From contig OY987233.1 of NCBI GenBank assembly GCA_963920705.1, positions 6,252,001 to 6,316,000 on the forward strand: a stretch of DNA of 64,000 nucleotides, given 5' to 3'. Positions 1-11,182 of the stretch are shown here, piece after piece. Made by a program: the position numbers and the translations under genes. Source of the stretch: Odiellus spinosus (lineage: Eukaryota > Arthropoda > Arachnida > Opiliones > Phalangiidae). The notes beneath the pieces were generated by a model. The model searched no databases. It saw only the letters and a program-made list of their open reading frames with translations, and was not told where the DNA came from. How positions within the stretch are numbered: position 1 is the first letter of the stretch; every line of letters begins with the position of its first letter.

Positions 1-405
1 ATTTGGAAAAAAATGGGACCAAGGTAGCAACTTTTTGATTCATTATCCTTTAAATGGCCTAATCCGCGTCAGTTTACCAATTTGCAAACAAATATTAAAC
101 TAGAAATAAATTTAAAACTAACTTGGAAAATAGGCTTAGCCGGATTCATGGAGATCTTGAATTTCTTCGCATTGATGGTTCAGCGACCAAATCAGCAATG
201 ATCCGCCGTTGAGGCGATATCTCCATGAGATTCCCAATAACATTCGATTGGTCGCGGACTCATCAATGCCAAGAAATTCAGGATTTCCATGAATCTAGCT
301 AAGCCTATTTTCTGGCTAGTTTTTTACCCTTGGATTAGGTCTATTTAAACGATAAGGAATCGATAAAAAAAAATCACTTGTTAGTTTGCACTTTCCCTTT
401 AATGC
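1..405. mobile_element. TE-D palindromic MITE, copy at window start
   Basis: Arms with aataggcttagc...tcatggagat and its inverse flank a short centre. The right end tttatcgattccttatcgtt (inverted) and ccctttaa match other TE-D copies. The left end lies outside the window. Confidence 0.75.
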
Positions 406-420
406 ACGTTAAAATTATAC

Positions 421-834
421 GTTAAACAAATTAATTTTGTTTGAAAATATATTTCTTATAACCCGGATGTTATCTGAATTACCCTTTTTTACGATAAGAG
501 TATTTTCCAGTTGTTTCAGAGCTTTGTAACAAGCCGAAGTAATTCCACCTTTAAGTAAAGACGAGTTGATAACGTATATTTGGGTGATAATCTTCATGGT
601 ATGCATAACGAAGATAAAAACCATTCCAGTTTTTCCTTCTAGGTATAAACCGAATAAACATAATCTGGCTACTTCAATAAAATACAAATTCACTAAAATT
701 AATCTTAATTTGTACAAAAACCTGCTTTTGTTCGATAATTCTCGATTTTCATCGACTTGGGCACCGAAAAATTGCAACATCTTGTACTCGAAATTGAACA
801 GCCAGTTTTCTTTAATACAAGTAGGGACAGACAT
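421..834 (-). CDS. Insect chemoreceptor (gustatory-receptor-like) Gr2, 5' exon only
   Basis: A paralogue of the neighbouring receptor, on the same strand. The start ATG at 834 (MSVPTCIKENWLFNFEYK) is chosen by alignment with Gr1; an in-frame ATG 22 codons upstream is also present. It encodes about 138 residues through the region that Gr1 splits between exons 1 and 2, so it has no intron there. The coding similarity fades near RNIFSNKINLFN. Immediately after comes either a weak donor (AAC|GTATAA at 421) or, if unspliced, a stop at 415-417. A palindromic MITE (TE-D) then fills the sequence to the window start. Either the gene continues outside the window or it was truncated by that insertion; the window cannot decide. 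Confidence 0.55.
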
Positions 835-1160
835 GATTTTTATAAGTTCTAACTTCGTTGGCTTCCGGTAAGCAAATGTCTCGCTGTTTAACAAGTACAA
901 AGGTTTCTATTCGTCTATAGAATAAATCCCTGTTTTTAACCAATCGCGTCTTCTACATTTTGCCATAAATATAGTAAACATTTGATCTCGATATCTATAT
1001 GACATGTGAAATTTACCAGCCTTTCTTTGAAGATTGAAATGTAAAAAATCCCACGCCACGCCCAAAAAATTACTGTTTATTCCCATTTGACTCGAAATAG
1101 AGCCATAAGTTTATTATTACCTCTAAGTATCTATATGACAATGCTATCTATGAGAGGTTA

Positions 1161-1560
1161 GAGAGTTCGGAATCGGATAATGAATAACTTAGGTTATCCA
1201 TTGATAACTAGGCTTTTTTCAGATATTTTAATCTCGGATATATTGTTAAATATAAGATAAAAAAAAAGCGTTTCTCAAAATCCGTGTAGAATGAAATATA
1301 ATAATTATATTTTAATATAAATTGAAAGGAGCAGCGACTAAATTACTGCATTCTAGCTTCGAGATCTCAATTTGGGTTAAAATCCGAGAAGAAACTCGAG
1401 TTTCAAATTGTTCTTATCGGCGAATGAATAACTCGTATAACGTATCAATTTCCAATAACAATTGAATACGAATAAAAAATAGATTGGTTTTTCGCGAACG
1501 GATAATATCCGATTGACATTCAAGATGCTAATTAACAAAAGTTTCATAGATACAGAGGCC
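1161..1560. mobile_element. TE-C MITE (TA target), 3' truncated
   Basis: Starts gagagttcggaatcggataa after TA, shared with copies at 29743 and 51233. The matching inverted end is missing. Confidence 0.65.
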
Positions 1561-1969
1561 TTATTTGGCTACTTAGAAAAGAGATAATAATAGACTTATG
1601 ATAGTACTCATATCGAGTTCTGTTAGGTGGTAAAAATTATATGGTCACGACAATGTTTTGAATAATTCTTGGGAATTTTCTGTTTAAAGCAGATGTCTTT
1701 GAAATATAAATATACATAATTAGCAGTATTATATTTCTTTCTGATGGTGCGTTTATTGAGATATTAAATAAGGAATCATGGTACTATCATAAGTAAAACA
1801 ATAGATATAAGATTGACATATAGTTAATTAATACGGAAAATTATTAAATATTTAAATTTTTGGCGAAATTCTAATTATAAGATAAAAAACTTATCAAAAA
1901 AGAAAAAAATTTCTAATAGAAAAATTCAGTGAGGCATATTTTTACATAATTTGAGCTAAAAGTATCCCT

Positions 1970-2626
1970 TTATGTTGTGCGAAGATTACTGGTATTAGAC
2001 AAATACGATAAACATTCCTCTGTGCATAGAGAGGTTGCGTTAATACCATCAACCCTATTAGTAAGCGGAACTAGGGTTACAACAAAAGTTAAATAAGATA
2101 CAGCCCCCAAAAAGATGGCCAACATAAAAGCACGTTCGATAACAACGCAACCCAAAAAAGTATAACGCAAAGGAGTTTTCAACTTAGCCCTCAAATAAAA
2201 TTCGCGGGTTACAGTTTCGTAAGACCATTGTTTAACGTAACGTTTATGACACTCCGAAACTAAATATTCGGAAGTGTCAGGCATTAGACTTAAAGTAAAG
2301 ATCAAAATGGCGGTGCTTAAAAATAGTTCGATTGTCGAAATTACTCCTCCTGCTAGAAAACCAGTTTGGTTGAAACTTGTGGCCAAGATTGATGTCAAAT
2401 TTAAACAGAAATTTCCAACCCATTCGAGAATCCAAAGAGTGACGCAAAAAGAAAGTTTACGATTCAAATCACATACGATCGTTACGAATTCAGTGTGTTG
2501 TATCGATAATTGTTGATGATTATCGCAGTTAGTTTCTGGTAAAGCGTATCTACCCCAGTTCTTAATTTGATTTCGCAAGTTTTCCGTAGTGAAACAAATC
2601 GTGGCTTGTACAGAATGAATGAATAT
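1970..2626 (-). CDS. Gr1 exon 3 (C-terminal)
   Basis: The acceptor TTCTTGAAG, with a pyrimidine-rich tract upstream, precedes IFIHSVQATICF in phase 0. It encodes 218 residues with the last hydrophobic segments, including ERAFMLAIFLGAVSYLTF near the end, then TAA at 1972-1970. Confidence 0.72.
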   Translation of the reverse strand: MFIHSVQATICFTTENLRNQIKNWGRYALPETNCDNHQQLSIQHTEFVTIVCDLNRKLSFCVTLWILEWVGNFCLNLTSILATSFNQTGFLAGGVISTIELFLSTAILIFTLSLMPDTSEYLVSECHKRYVKQWSYETVTREFYLRAKLKTPLRYTFLGCVVIERAFMLAIFLGAVSYLTFVVTLVPLTNRVDGINATSLCTEECLSYLSNTSNLRTT

Positions 2627-5216
2627 CTTCAAGAATTAATATAAGAGAGAATTACTTTCCATAAAAGTAAACAACACCCCGTAGAATATTACTATCAGCA
2701 AAGGTCCAGGAAAATGTACCGGTAGATTCTGATTCGAGACACTCTAGCGAGAAATTCCGTAGTTGGGGGAAGACAATATAGCCAAGCGCGGCCCGCCTAA
2801 TTCCGTCCCTCTCTCTAGACTCAAAATATCGAGTCTAGGGGTGATGACTTTTTTTGGCTATTTTTAAGTGATGGATGTAAACTGGACCTTTGCAGATAGT
2901 TGTTTACTTTCATGAAATAAAGTGACAGACTTTTGCTTTCAATAAGAAGGCTTTAAATAATAAGTATCTTAGATTCTCAAGGTTTAAATAGATTCTTTAG
3001 TACCTTTGATACGAGAGATAAGGTCCAATAGAGGGCAACCATAAATGAAATTATCAAGGTCGAATAATAACTTTGCATGTTTTTTGTCATGAAGATTACT
3101 TCGGCATAAATGTTTCGCATATCCTTGTCGACAATATTCGGAATAACACATACGATATAAAAACTTGCCATCAAAATGCCCATCAAAATTTGTAAAGAAT
3201 TGAGAACAGTCGTATGGTTTTTATACCCTCGTATTGAGAAAGTTTCTTCCATTTGTTGTAGGGCTCGGAAACAAGCCGATACAATACCATCTTGATAAAT
3301 AATCGAATTATTTAGTTAAGGATTGCCAAGGAAAAGACCCCAGCCATTACAAATTCCCAAGCAACATTTTTTCCAATATTGGAAATTGTATTGAGTGAGG
3401 CCTGATTTTGGAAGAATTTTCAGGCGAATTTCGAGGCCCTCGTTAGAAAGAATTTTGAGCCGAATTTCGAGACCCATTTAGGAAAATTTTGAACCAAATA
3501 TCGAGGCCCCGCACGGGAAAATTTTGAGCCAAATATCGAGGCCCCGCTTGGGAAAATTTTGAACCAAATATCGAGGCCCCGCATGGGAAAATTTTGAGCC
3601 AAATATCGAGGCCCCGCTTGGGAAAATTTTGAGCCAAATATCGAGGCCCCGCTTGGGAAAATTTTGAGCCAAATATCGAGGCCCCGCTTGGGAAAATTTT
3701 GAGCCAAATATCGAGGCCCCGCTTGGGAAAATTTTGAGCCAAATATCGAGGCCCCGCTTGGGAAAATTTTGAGCCAAATATCGAGGCCCAGCTTGGGAAA
3801 AATTTGAACCAAATATCAAGGCCCAGCTTGGGAAAAATTTGAACCAAATATCGAGGCCCAGCTTGGGAAAAATTTGAACCAAATATCGAGGCCCAGCTTG
3901 GGAAAAATTTGAACCAAATATCGAGGCCCAGCTTGGGAAAAATTTGAACCAAATATCGAGGCCCAGCTTGGGAAAATTTTGAACCAAATATCGAGGCCCA
4001 GCTTGGGAAAAATTTGAACCAAATATCGAGGCCCAGCTTGGGAAAAATTTGAACCAAATATCGAGGCCCCGCTTGGGAAAATTTTGAACCAAATATCGAG
4101 GCCCCGCATGGGAAAATTTTGAGCCAAATATCGAGGCCCCGCTTGGGAAAATTTTGAGCCAAATATCGAGGCCCCGCTTGGGAAAATTTTGAGCCAAATA
4201 TCGAGGCCCCGCTTGGGAAAATTTTGAGCCAAATATCGAGGCCCCGCTTGGGAAAATTTTGAGCCAAATATCGAGGCCCCGCTTGGGAAAATTTTGAGCC
4301 AAATATCGAGGCCCCGCTTGGGAAAATTTTGAGCCAAATATCGAGGCCCAGCTTGGGAAAAATTTGAACCAAATATCAAGGCCCAGCTTGGGAAAAATTT
4401 GAACCAAATATCGAGGCCCAGCTTGGGAAAAATTTGAACCAAATATCGAGGCCCAGCTTGGGAAAAATTTGAACCAAATATCGAGGCCCAGCTTGGGAAA
4501 AATTTGAACCAAATATCGAGGCCCAGCTTGGGAAAATTTTGAACCAAATATCGAGGCCCAGCTTGGGAAAAATTTGAACCAAATATCGAGGCCCAGCTTG
4601 GGAAAAATTTGAACCAAATATCGAGGCCCAGCTTGGGAAAAATTTGAACCAAATATCGAGGCCCAGCTTGGGAAAAATTTGAACCAAATATCGAGGCCCA
4701 GCTTGGGAAAAATTTGAACCAAATATCGAGGCCCAGCTTGGGAAAAATTTGAACCAAATATCGAGGCCCAGCTTGGGAAAATTTTGAACCAAATATCGAG
4801 GCCCTCCCGTTTGGGAGAATTTTGAGGTCCCGTTTTGAACTAATTTAAAGATCATTTTCATCCTCAAAATCTCCACATCTTTTCTGGGAATAAAATGGTT
4901 CATTTAAGCAACGAACAATAAGTTTACCTTTAAATAAAGAAACATTGGTGACATAAATCTTGACCACAATGTTCATGGTAATTATGGCATAGGTAAAAAT
5001 CATGCAATTTCCACGTTGTAGAAAAACACCGTACAATGACTGTCTAACTAATTCTACAAATAATAAATTTACAAAAATGAATCGAACTATTCTCGTAATT
5101 CGTCTTTTGGTCGTCAATCGATCTTTATCGTCGCAAGAGTTGACTCCCAAAAACAACAGAGTCTTGTACTCCAAATTGAACAACCAATTTTCTCTGATAC
5201 AAGACGGTACAGTCAT
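1970..5216 (-). CDS. Insect chemoreceptor (gustatory-receptor-like, 7-TM), complete three-exon gene Gr1
   Basis: Predicted multi-pass plasma-membrane chemoreceptor of sensory neurons. The minus-strand exons are 5216-4928, 3290-3004 and 2626-1970 (stop TAA). Lengths 289, 287 and 657 nt join in phases 1 and 0 to an open frame of 411 codons, matching the roughly 400-aa size of insect Gr/Or receptors. The start is the ATG of MTVPSCIRENW; the paralogue at 834 begins in the same way (MSVPTCIKENW). Several hydrophobic segments are visible, and the C-terminus reads IFLGAVSYLTFVVTL, resembling the last transmembrane segment of gustatory receptors (TY...QF signature, degenerate here). An odorant-receptor assignment is less likely but not excluded. 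Introns: 1,637 bp (filled by a 35-bp minisatellite) and 377 bp (mostly a MITE). A tandem partner lies downstream. A possible AATAAA lies at 1757-1752. No ligand can be inferred. Confidence 0.72.
2650..2936. mobile_element. TE-A MITE inside Gr1 intron 2
   Basis: ataaaagtaaacaacacccc ... gacagacttttg with an internal deletion. It makes up about three quarters of the 377-bp intron. Confidence 0.8.
3004..3290 (-). CDS. Gr1 exon 2
   Basis: The acceptor ATCAAG precedes a phase-1 exon reading (D)GIVSACFRALQQMEETF, which aligns with GGITSACYKALKQLENTL in Gr2. Two hydrophobic stretches follow. The donor CAAAG|GTACTA leaves phase 0. Confidence 0.72.
3426..4835. repeat. 35-bp minisatellite, about 40 units, inside Gr1 intron 1
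   Basis: Unit gaggccccgcttgggaaaat followed by tttgagccaaatatc. GAGGCCC motifs recur every 35 bp from 3503 to 4798 (37 exact intervals, no indels), with degenerate units at both ends. Two variant types (CCCCGC..GAGCC and CCCAGC..GAACC) alternate in blocks, and landmark variants recur 525-560 bp apart, so 15-16-unit blocks were duplicated. Because 35 is not a multiple of 3, all three minus frames are open and produce long ORFs that are not proteins. Confidence 0.95.
4928..5216 (-). CDS. Gr1 exon 1
   Basis: Starts at ATG 5216 and encodes the N-terminal 96 residues with the first hydrophobic segments, ending ..NVSLFK plus one base. The donor is AAAG|GTAAAC, phase 1. About 45% of residues appear shared with the Gr2 exon at 421-834. 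Confidence 0.75.
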
Positions 5217-5486
5217 AGCGAATGATTTATATTGGTTAAGGACAGATAGATCGCTAGATTTTTGTTTCCAGATGCATACTGAATCTCTAAAGATAGGACG
5301 CCTAGTATAATATTGAAATAATCTAACTAATTGTCTTTATATATTGAAAGAGAGACTACAAATAATAGTTAAAAGGAACACAGTCAATCAGAAAATATAT
5401 TTTTAGTTCAAACTATAGTTCTAAAATTAGCGTAAAAGCGCGTTTTCAATCAAGATTTTAATTGGCCAAGAATATAGCTTTTCATT

Positions 5487-5914
5487 TAACCCAAGTCACT
5501 TCATTCCATAAAAGTAAACAACATCCCGTAGCTTAATACTATCAGCAAAGGTCCGGTAAATGTTTCGGCAGATTCTGATTCGAGACACTCACCGTGTATA
5601 TAGTGAACGGAGGAAGCGACACTCTGCGGATAAATTAAGAAGTTAGGGGGGAGACAATATAGACAAGCGCAGCCCGCATAAATTTCGTCCCTCTTTCCCT
5701 TTTCAAAATATCTAGGAAGAGTCCAAACCACTTGAGCCAGACAGTGGTGATGACTTTTTTGAGCATTTTTCAGTGATGGGCCATATACACAGCGACTGCG
5801 GTCGCTGGAGTGTCTCGAATCAGAATCAGCAGGTACATTTACACGGACCTTTTGCTGATAGTATTAAGCTACGGGGTGTTATTTACTTTTATGGAATGAA
5901 GTGATAGACTTTTG
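5487..5914. mobile_element. TE-A MITE upstream of Gr1
   Basis: Inverted ends with ttccataaaagtaaacaac and gtgatagacttttg. The flanks repeat cccaag(t), consistent with a 7-bp target duplication and loss of the left tip. Confidence 0.8.
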
Positions 5915-6299
5915 CCCAAGTTAATGGCTTCGAGTGATGGAAAAACGGATATTTTAAATGAGGTTTTTCTTAGAAAAGATTTAAAAACGTGGATTGAAAT
6001 TCGTAAATTATGGGGTAAAATTGTAGCAAAATTATCATTTTCAAGTCTTCCGTCTTCCTTTAGCTTCGAATCAAATATATCCAATTACAATGACAATGTT
6101 TTGAATAATTTCTGGGAGAATCAGAGTAAAAAAACAGATGATAAAATCCATTATTTAATTTTCGAATAATTACTCGAATTGGAAAAGTATGACAAGAAAA
6201 TGAAGTAAAAATATTAATAGTTTCATAAAATATAATTTTTTTAAAGGGAAACTCGGAGCTACAAATGGGTCAGCTTTTTAATATATTATACGTTATTAA

Positions 6300-6336
6300 A
6301 GGGAGAGCTTGGAATCGAATATTGAATAACTTAGGA
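6300..6336. mobile_element. TE-C MITE, left part, split by the Helitron-like element
   Basis: Contains gagcttggaatcgaatattg and taacttagga, and continues at 10673. Confidence 0.75.
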
Positions 6337-6842
6337 TTATACAAAAAAGAGGTTGCTTCGCACCCTTAAAAAAACTCTTTATCTAACTCGAATCAAACCC
6401 GTGAAGGGACAGAAATTATTTGTTAGAGAAAGAGCAATTTCATATCTTTAAAATTATAGTTAGTAGATTTAGTCTACTACTTCAAAGATTTTATTACTAT
6501 TATATATTTTCCAAAAAACGGATAAAGACGACCTAGGACTAATGATAAATATATATACATTAAAGGAACTCCATCTTTAGCTAATTTTATTAGTGATACT
6601 GATAGAATTTAAAATAAACATCAATGGGAGAGGAAGGTTAACTAGGTCGTCTTTATCCGTTTTTTGGAAAATATATAATAGTAATAAAATCTTTGAAGTA
6701 GTAGACTAAATCTACTAACTATAATTTTAAAGATATGAAATTGCTCTTTCTCTAACAAATAATTTCTGTCCCTTCACGGGTTTGATTCGAGTTAGATAAA
6801 GAGTTTTTTTAAGGGTGCGAAGCAACCTCTTTTTTGTATAAT
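6337..6842. repeat. Foldback at the 5' end of the Helitron-like element
   Basis: Arms of about 200 bp (6337-6535 and 6642-6842) are near-perfect reverse complements around a loop of about 105 bp. The right arm is the start of unit 1 internal sequence, and the same sequence starts unit 2 at 8306. Confidence 0.85.
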
Positions 6843-7647
6843 TTCTGTCCTTTTTTCTCCAAAAATATACACCTTTTCCACATTTCACTATTTTGCTTTA
6901 TAGGTTTATTGAACTTTAATTCTTACTAATGCTGAATAAAAATTAAAGCGTTTAATTGAGGCTTCAATCTATTCGTAATTGAGACCCTGGTACAAATCTC
7001 GAAAGGCAGAGATTAACTAACCTAACCTTACCTAAGTTGTAAAACAGGGATGGGCTAGTTCAATTGATTAACTAACCTAAACTAATCTTACCTAAAATAC
7101 TACAAGAGGAACGGGTTAGCCCGTGATATTTAATCCCTAGAACTCTCATTGTGAAATATTTTTACAGTGACTTAATATATTAAATTGGCCACATTTCTAG
7201 GTAATGCGATTTACATTCAATCGCCTCGGTTTATTCGAGTACTCTACCCAAAAGATCGTGAGAAATAGGTCTCTTATCACCGAAATATAGGTGAGAAACG
7301 ATTGCCTAAACAATCGAACACGTCACCATTGCACAAACGAGAGGACTCGCCACAATTTTAAACGCTAACGTAAACCACGCATTGGTACAGTGCATCTGTG
7401 GGTACTGAATCTGCAAATCTCGTTTATATAGGCCGAGAAAAGATATATTATTAAAGTTAAAAAATCAAATGATAAAAAAATCATGCCAACTTTTTAATTA
7501 CGGTGAATTAGGGTGAATATAATGGGATACTCATGATATGACATAATAGTCAAAATTAGACGGCTGAAGAGGGCTACCCTAGTAAAAGAACCCAATAAAT
7601 GCAATTTTCCGTTAACGATAAAAAATGCCATTAAAAAAAACTTATCA

Positions 7648-8046
7648 ACTGTTTAATAAAATCAATTTTTGTTTATCAATTTAAAGCCAATTAATAAAGC
7701 TCGGCTAGTTATATGTTTTACCCTTTTCGTCACCCATACAGGCATCTGTCTCTCTATTAACTCGAATTCGATGGATATTCATTATCATTCTACTGTTTAA
7801 GAAATAAAATTTTGTTTACCATTTTGAAGCAATTAATAAAGCTCGGCTAAGCTTATGATTTCACCCTTTTGTAACCCATTCAGGCACCTTACTTTCTATT
7901 AACTCGAATTCGATGGATATTCCTTATCATTCTACTGTTTAAGAAATTAAATTTTTGTTTATCATTTTGAAGCAATTAGTAAAGCTCGGCTAAGCTTAAG
8001 ATTTCACCCTTTTGTAACCCATTCAGGCACCTTACTTTCTATTACT
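7648..8046. repeat. 141-144-bp tandem repeat, unit 1 of the Helitron-like element
   Basis: Three units begin at 7648, 7792 and 7933 (actgtttaa), each with taaagctcggcta and ttcaggca(c/t); the third is partial. The same block recurs at about 10005-10402. Confidence 0.85.
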
Positions 8047-8636
8047 TCATGTACTTAATCAACATTTCATTATTGAAATCTGTGTTTAACTAGAGATACT
8101 CTTGTACCTGATCGAAGTCTTACCAAATTTTTTCAAAAGTACCTTTGTCTGTATTAATTCGAATTCAGTGGACGGTGGGAAGAGGGAAACGACGACGACG
8201 ACGATTTCAGTTATCAAGCGCCGCGGGTCCATTGGAAAAGACATTACGTTTTCTGATGAAATTCGAGTTTAGATAAAGGGATAAACACGAACGTGTTTAT
8301 CCTAATAGTAATAAAATCTTTGAAGTAGTAGACTAAATCTACTAACTATAATTTTAAAGATATGAAATTGCTCTTTCTCTAACAAATAATTTCTGTCCCT
8401 TCACGGGTTTGATTCGAGTTAGATAAAGAGTTTTTTTAAGGGTGCGAAGCAACCTCTTTTTTGTATAATTTCTGTCCTTTTTTCTCCAAAAATATACACC
8501 TTTTCCACATTTCACTATTTTGCTTTATAGGTTTATTGAACTTTAATTCTTACTAATGCTGAATAAAAATTAAAGCGTTTAATTGAGGCTTCAATCTATT
8601 CGTAATTGAGACCCTGGTACAAATCTCGAAAGGCAG

Positions 8637-9095
8637 AGATTAACTAACCTAACCTTACCTAAGTTGTAAAACAGGGATGGGCTAGTTCAATTGATTAACT
8701 AACCTAAACTAATCTTACCTAAAATACTACAAGAGGAACGGGTTAGCCCGAGTTATAGGGATTACCTAGTTGGAGGGATGGGCTATTTCCAGGGTTTAAT
8801 TAACCTAATTTAACCTTAAACATTACTTGATGGAATGGGTAACCCGAGGGATTAACTAGTTGGAACGATGGGCTAATTCGAGGAATTAACTAACCTAACC
8901 TAGCCTTACCTAAAATATTACAAATAGCCCGAGCTAAGGATTAACTAGTTGGAAGGATTGGCTAATTAGAGGGATTAACTAACCTTACCTCACCTTAGAG
9001 ATTACCAGATGGACGGGGGAGGTCGAGGGATTAACTAACCTAGCCTTACCTAAAATATTACAAGAGGGACGGGCTAGACCGAGCTAGAGATTAAA
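8637..9095. repeat. Degenerate tandem repeat (gattaactaacctaacc type)
   Basis: Irregular units of about 60-80 bp containing gattaactaacct and ggacgggcta. Unit 1 has only two units (7010-7123). Unit 2 carries 739 extra bp (8751-9489), including the additional units. Confidence 0.7.
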
Positions 9096-10004
9096 TTTAT
9101 AATATTGAATCGCATCGACAAAAAATGAGCATGGAAAGCGAAACAATTCTTTAAAGCAGCATGAGAACATAATTCTGGAGACCAGAAGTATGTGGCCGTT
9201 TATTTAACTCGCCGACATCAATTTCCGTTTCGTATATCCTATTTAAAATTCTAAATCTTTATTTTTTATTATAATTGAGTTAGACGTGCTTTAGATACAG
9301 ACTTCAATAATTTTCCAACTACTTAATAGCAACGTTATTACGTAGTAGTAATGACGAAGCTATTGGATCTTAAGCACATCCTAGTCGCAAAACTCAAGTA
9401 TTTTAAAAAATAAAGTAGAGATTGAAAACGTTAAACTATAAATTTCATGTGTAATCGAGCACTTGGCAGGATATGAAGTCCAACTCGAGTGATATTTAAT
9501 CCCTAGAACTCTCATTGTGAAATGTTTTTACAGTGACTTACTATATTATATTGGCCACATTTCTAAGGCGATTTACATTCAATCGCCTCGGTTTATTCGA
9601 GTACTCTACCCAAAAGATCGTGAGAAATAGGTCTCTTATCACCGAAATATAGGTGAGAAACGATTGCCTAAACAATCGAAGACCATTGCACAAACGAGAG
9701 GACTCGCCACAATTTTAAACGCTAACGTAAACCACGCATAGGTACAGTGCATCTGTGAGTACTGAATGTGCAAATCTCGTTTATATAGGCCGAGAAGAGA
9801 TATATTATTAAAGTTAAAAAATCAAATGATAAGAAAATCATTCCAACTTTTTAATTACGGTGAATTAGGGTGAATATAATGGGATACTCATGATATGACT
9901 TAATAGTCAAAATTAGACGGCTGAAGAGGGCTACCCTAGTAAAAGAACCCAATAAATGCAATTTTCCGTTAACGATAAAAAATGCCATTAAAAAAAACTT
10001 ATCA

Positions 10005-10402
10005 ACTGTTTAATAAAATCAATTTTTGTTTATCAATTTAAAGCCAATTAATAAAGCTCGGCTAGTTATATGTTTTACCCTTTTCGTCACCCATACAGGC
10101 ATCTGTCTCTCTATTAACTCGAATTCGATGGATATTCATTATCATTCTACTGTTTAAGAAATAAAATTTTGTTTACCATTTTGAAGCAATTAATAAAGCT
10201 CGGCTAAGCTTATGATTTCACCCTTTTGTAACCCATTCAGGCACCTTACTTTCTATTAACTCGAATTCGATGGATATTACTTATCATTCTACTGTTTAAG
10301 AAATAAAATTTTTGTTTATTCATTTTGAAGCAATTAGTAAAGCTCGGCAAAGCTTAAGATTTCACCCTTTTGTAACCCATTCAGGTACCTTACTTTCTAT
10401 TA
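10005..10402. repeat. 141-144-bp tandem repeat, unit 2 of the Helitron-like element
   Basis: Second copy of the block at 7648-8046, shifted by 2,357 bp, with scattered substitutions. Confidence 0.85.
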
Positions 10403-10672
10403 CTTCATGTACTTAATCAACATTTCATTATTGAAATCTGTGTTTAACTAGAGATACTCTTGTACCTGATCGAAGTCTTATCAAATTTTTTCAAAAGTAC
10501 CTTTGTCTGTATTAATTCGAATTCAGTGGACGGTGGGAAGAGGGAAACGACGACGACGACGACGACGACGCTTTCAGTTATCAAGCGCCGCGGGTCCATT
10601 GGAAAAGACATTACGGTTTCTGATGAAATTCGAGTTCAGATAAAGGGATAAACACGAACGTGTTTATCCTAA

Positions 10673-11146
10673 TATCCATTGATAATTAGGCTTTTTACAG
10701 ATATTTTAATCTCGGATAAATTGTTTGTTAATATAAACACCACAAATTATATAAACAGACGCGTATCAAATGGATATGAATTAGACCCGGAGATAAAATT
10801 TGAAGCTCGATTAATAAACAAAATTATGCATTTATTTAAACGGATAATGCGAAGAATGAAATATAATAATTATATTTTAATCTAAATTGAAACGAACAGC
10901 GACTAAATTACTACATTCTAGCTTCGAGATCTCAATTTGCGTTAAAATCCGCTAAGAAACTCGACTTTCAAATGTTTCTTATCGGCGAATAACTAAGCCG
11001 TATAACGTATCAATTTCCTATAACAATGAGAACGAATAAAAAGTTTGCCTTACATTCAAATACGTAATTATCTGTAAGAAGGGATAATATCTGATTGACA
11101 TTCACGATGGTCTTATTCAATTAACAAAACTTAACGAATTCCGAAT
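10673..11146. mobile_element. TE-C MITE, right part
   Basis: Resumes tatccattgataattaggct and ends acgaattccga, about 40 bp before the first sarcoglycan exon in the window. Confidence 0.75.
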
Positions 11147-11182
11147 AAAGGTGCAATTTTTATGTTTATTTTTCGACGATAG

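Larger units (their letters stand above)
6337..10672 (+). mobile_element. Composite tandem non-autonomous Helitron-like element
   Basis: Two 3' units, 6679-8305 and 8306-10672, each end in a 10-bp-stem hairpin (gataaacacg aa cgtgtttatc) followed by CTAA, the CTRR end of Helitrons. The outer boundaries sit between A and T of a TE-C copy, without target duplication: left flank ..ttagga and right flank tatccattg.. rejoin to the uninterrupted sequence seen at 29770. The 5' end is TTATAC rather than the canonical TC and begins a foldback (arms about 6337-6535 and 6642-6842). No Rep/helicase ORF. Both units carry three copies of a 141-144-bp internal repeat. Confidence 0.75.

Noticed and set aside
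3426-4835. CRISPR-like appearance of regularly spaced repeats
   Set aside because: Head-to-tail identical units without unique spacers, in a eukaryotic intron.
3420-4903. Five long overlapping minus-strand ORFs (130-414 aa) of a repetitive Phe/Gly-rich protein
   Set aside because: They are the same 35-bp DNA repeat read in different frames, inside a receptor intron. Codon-level conservation is absent.
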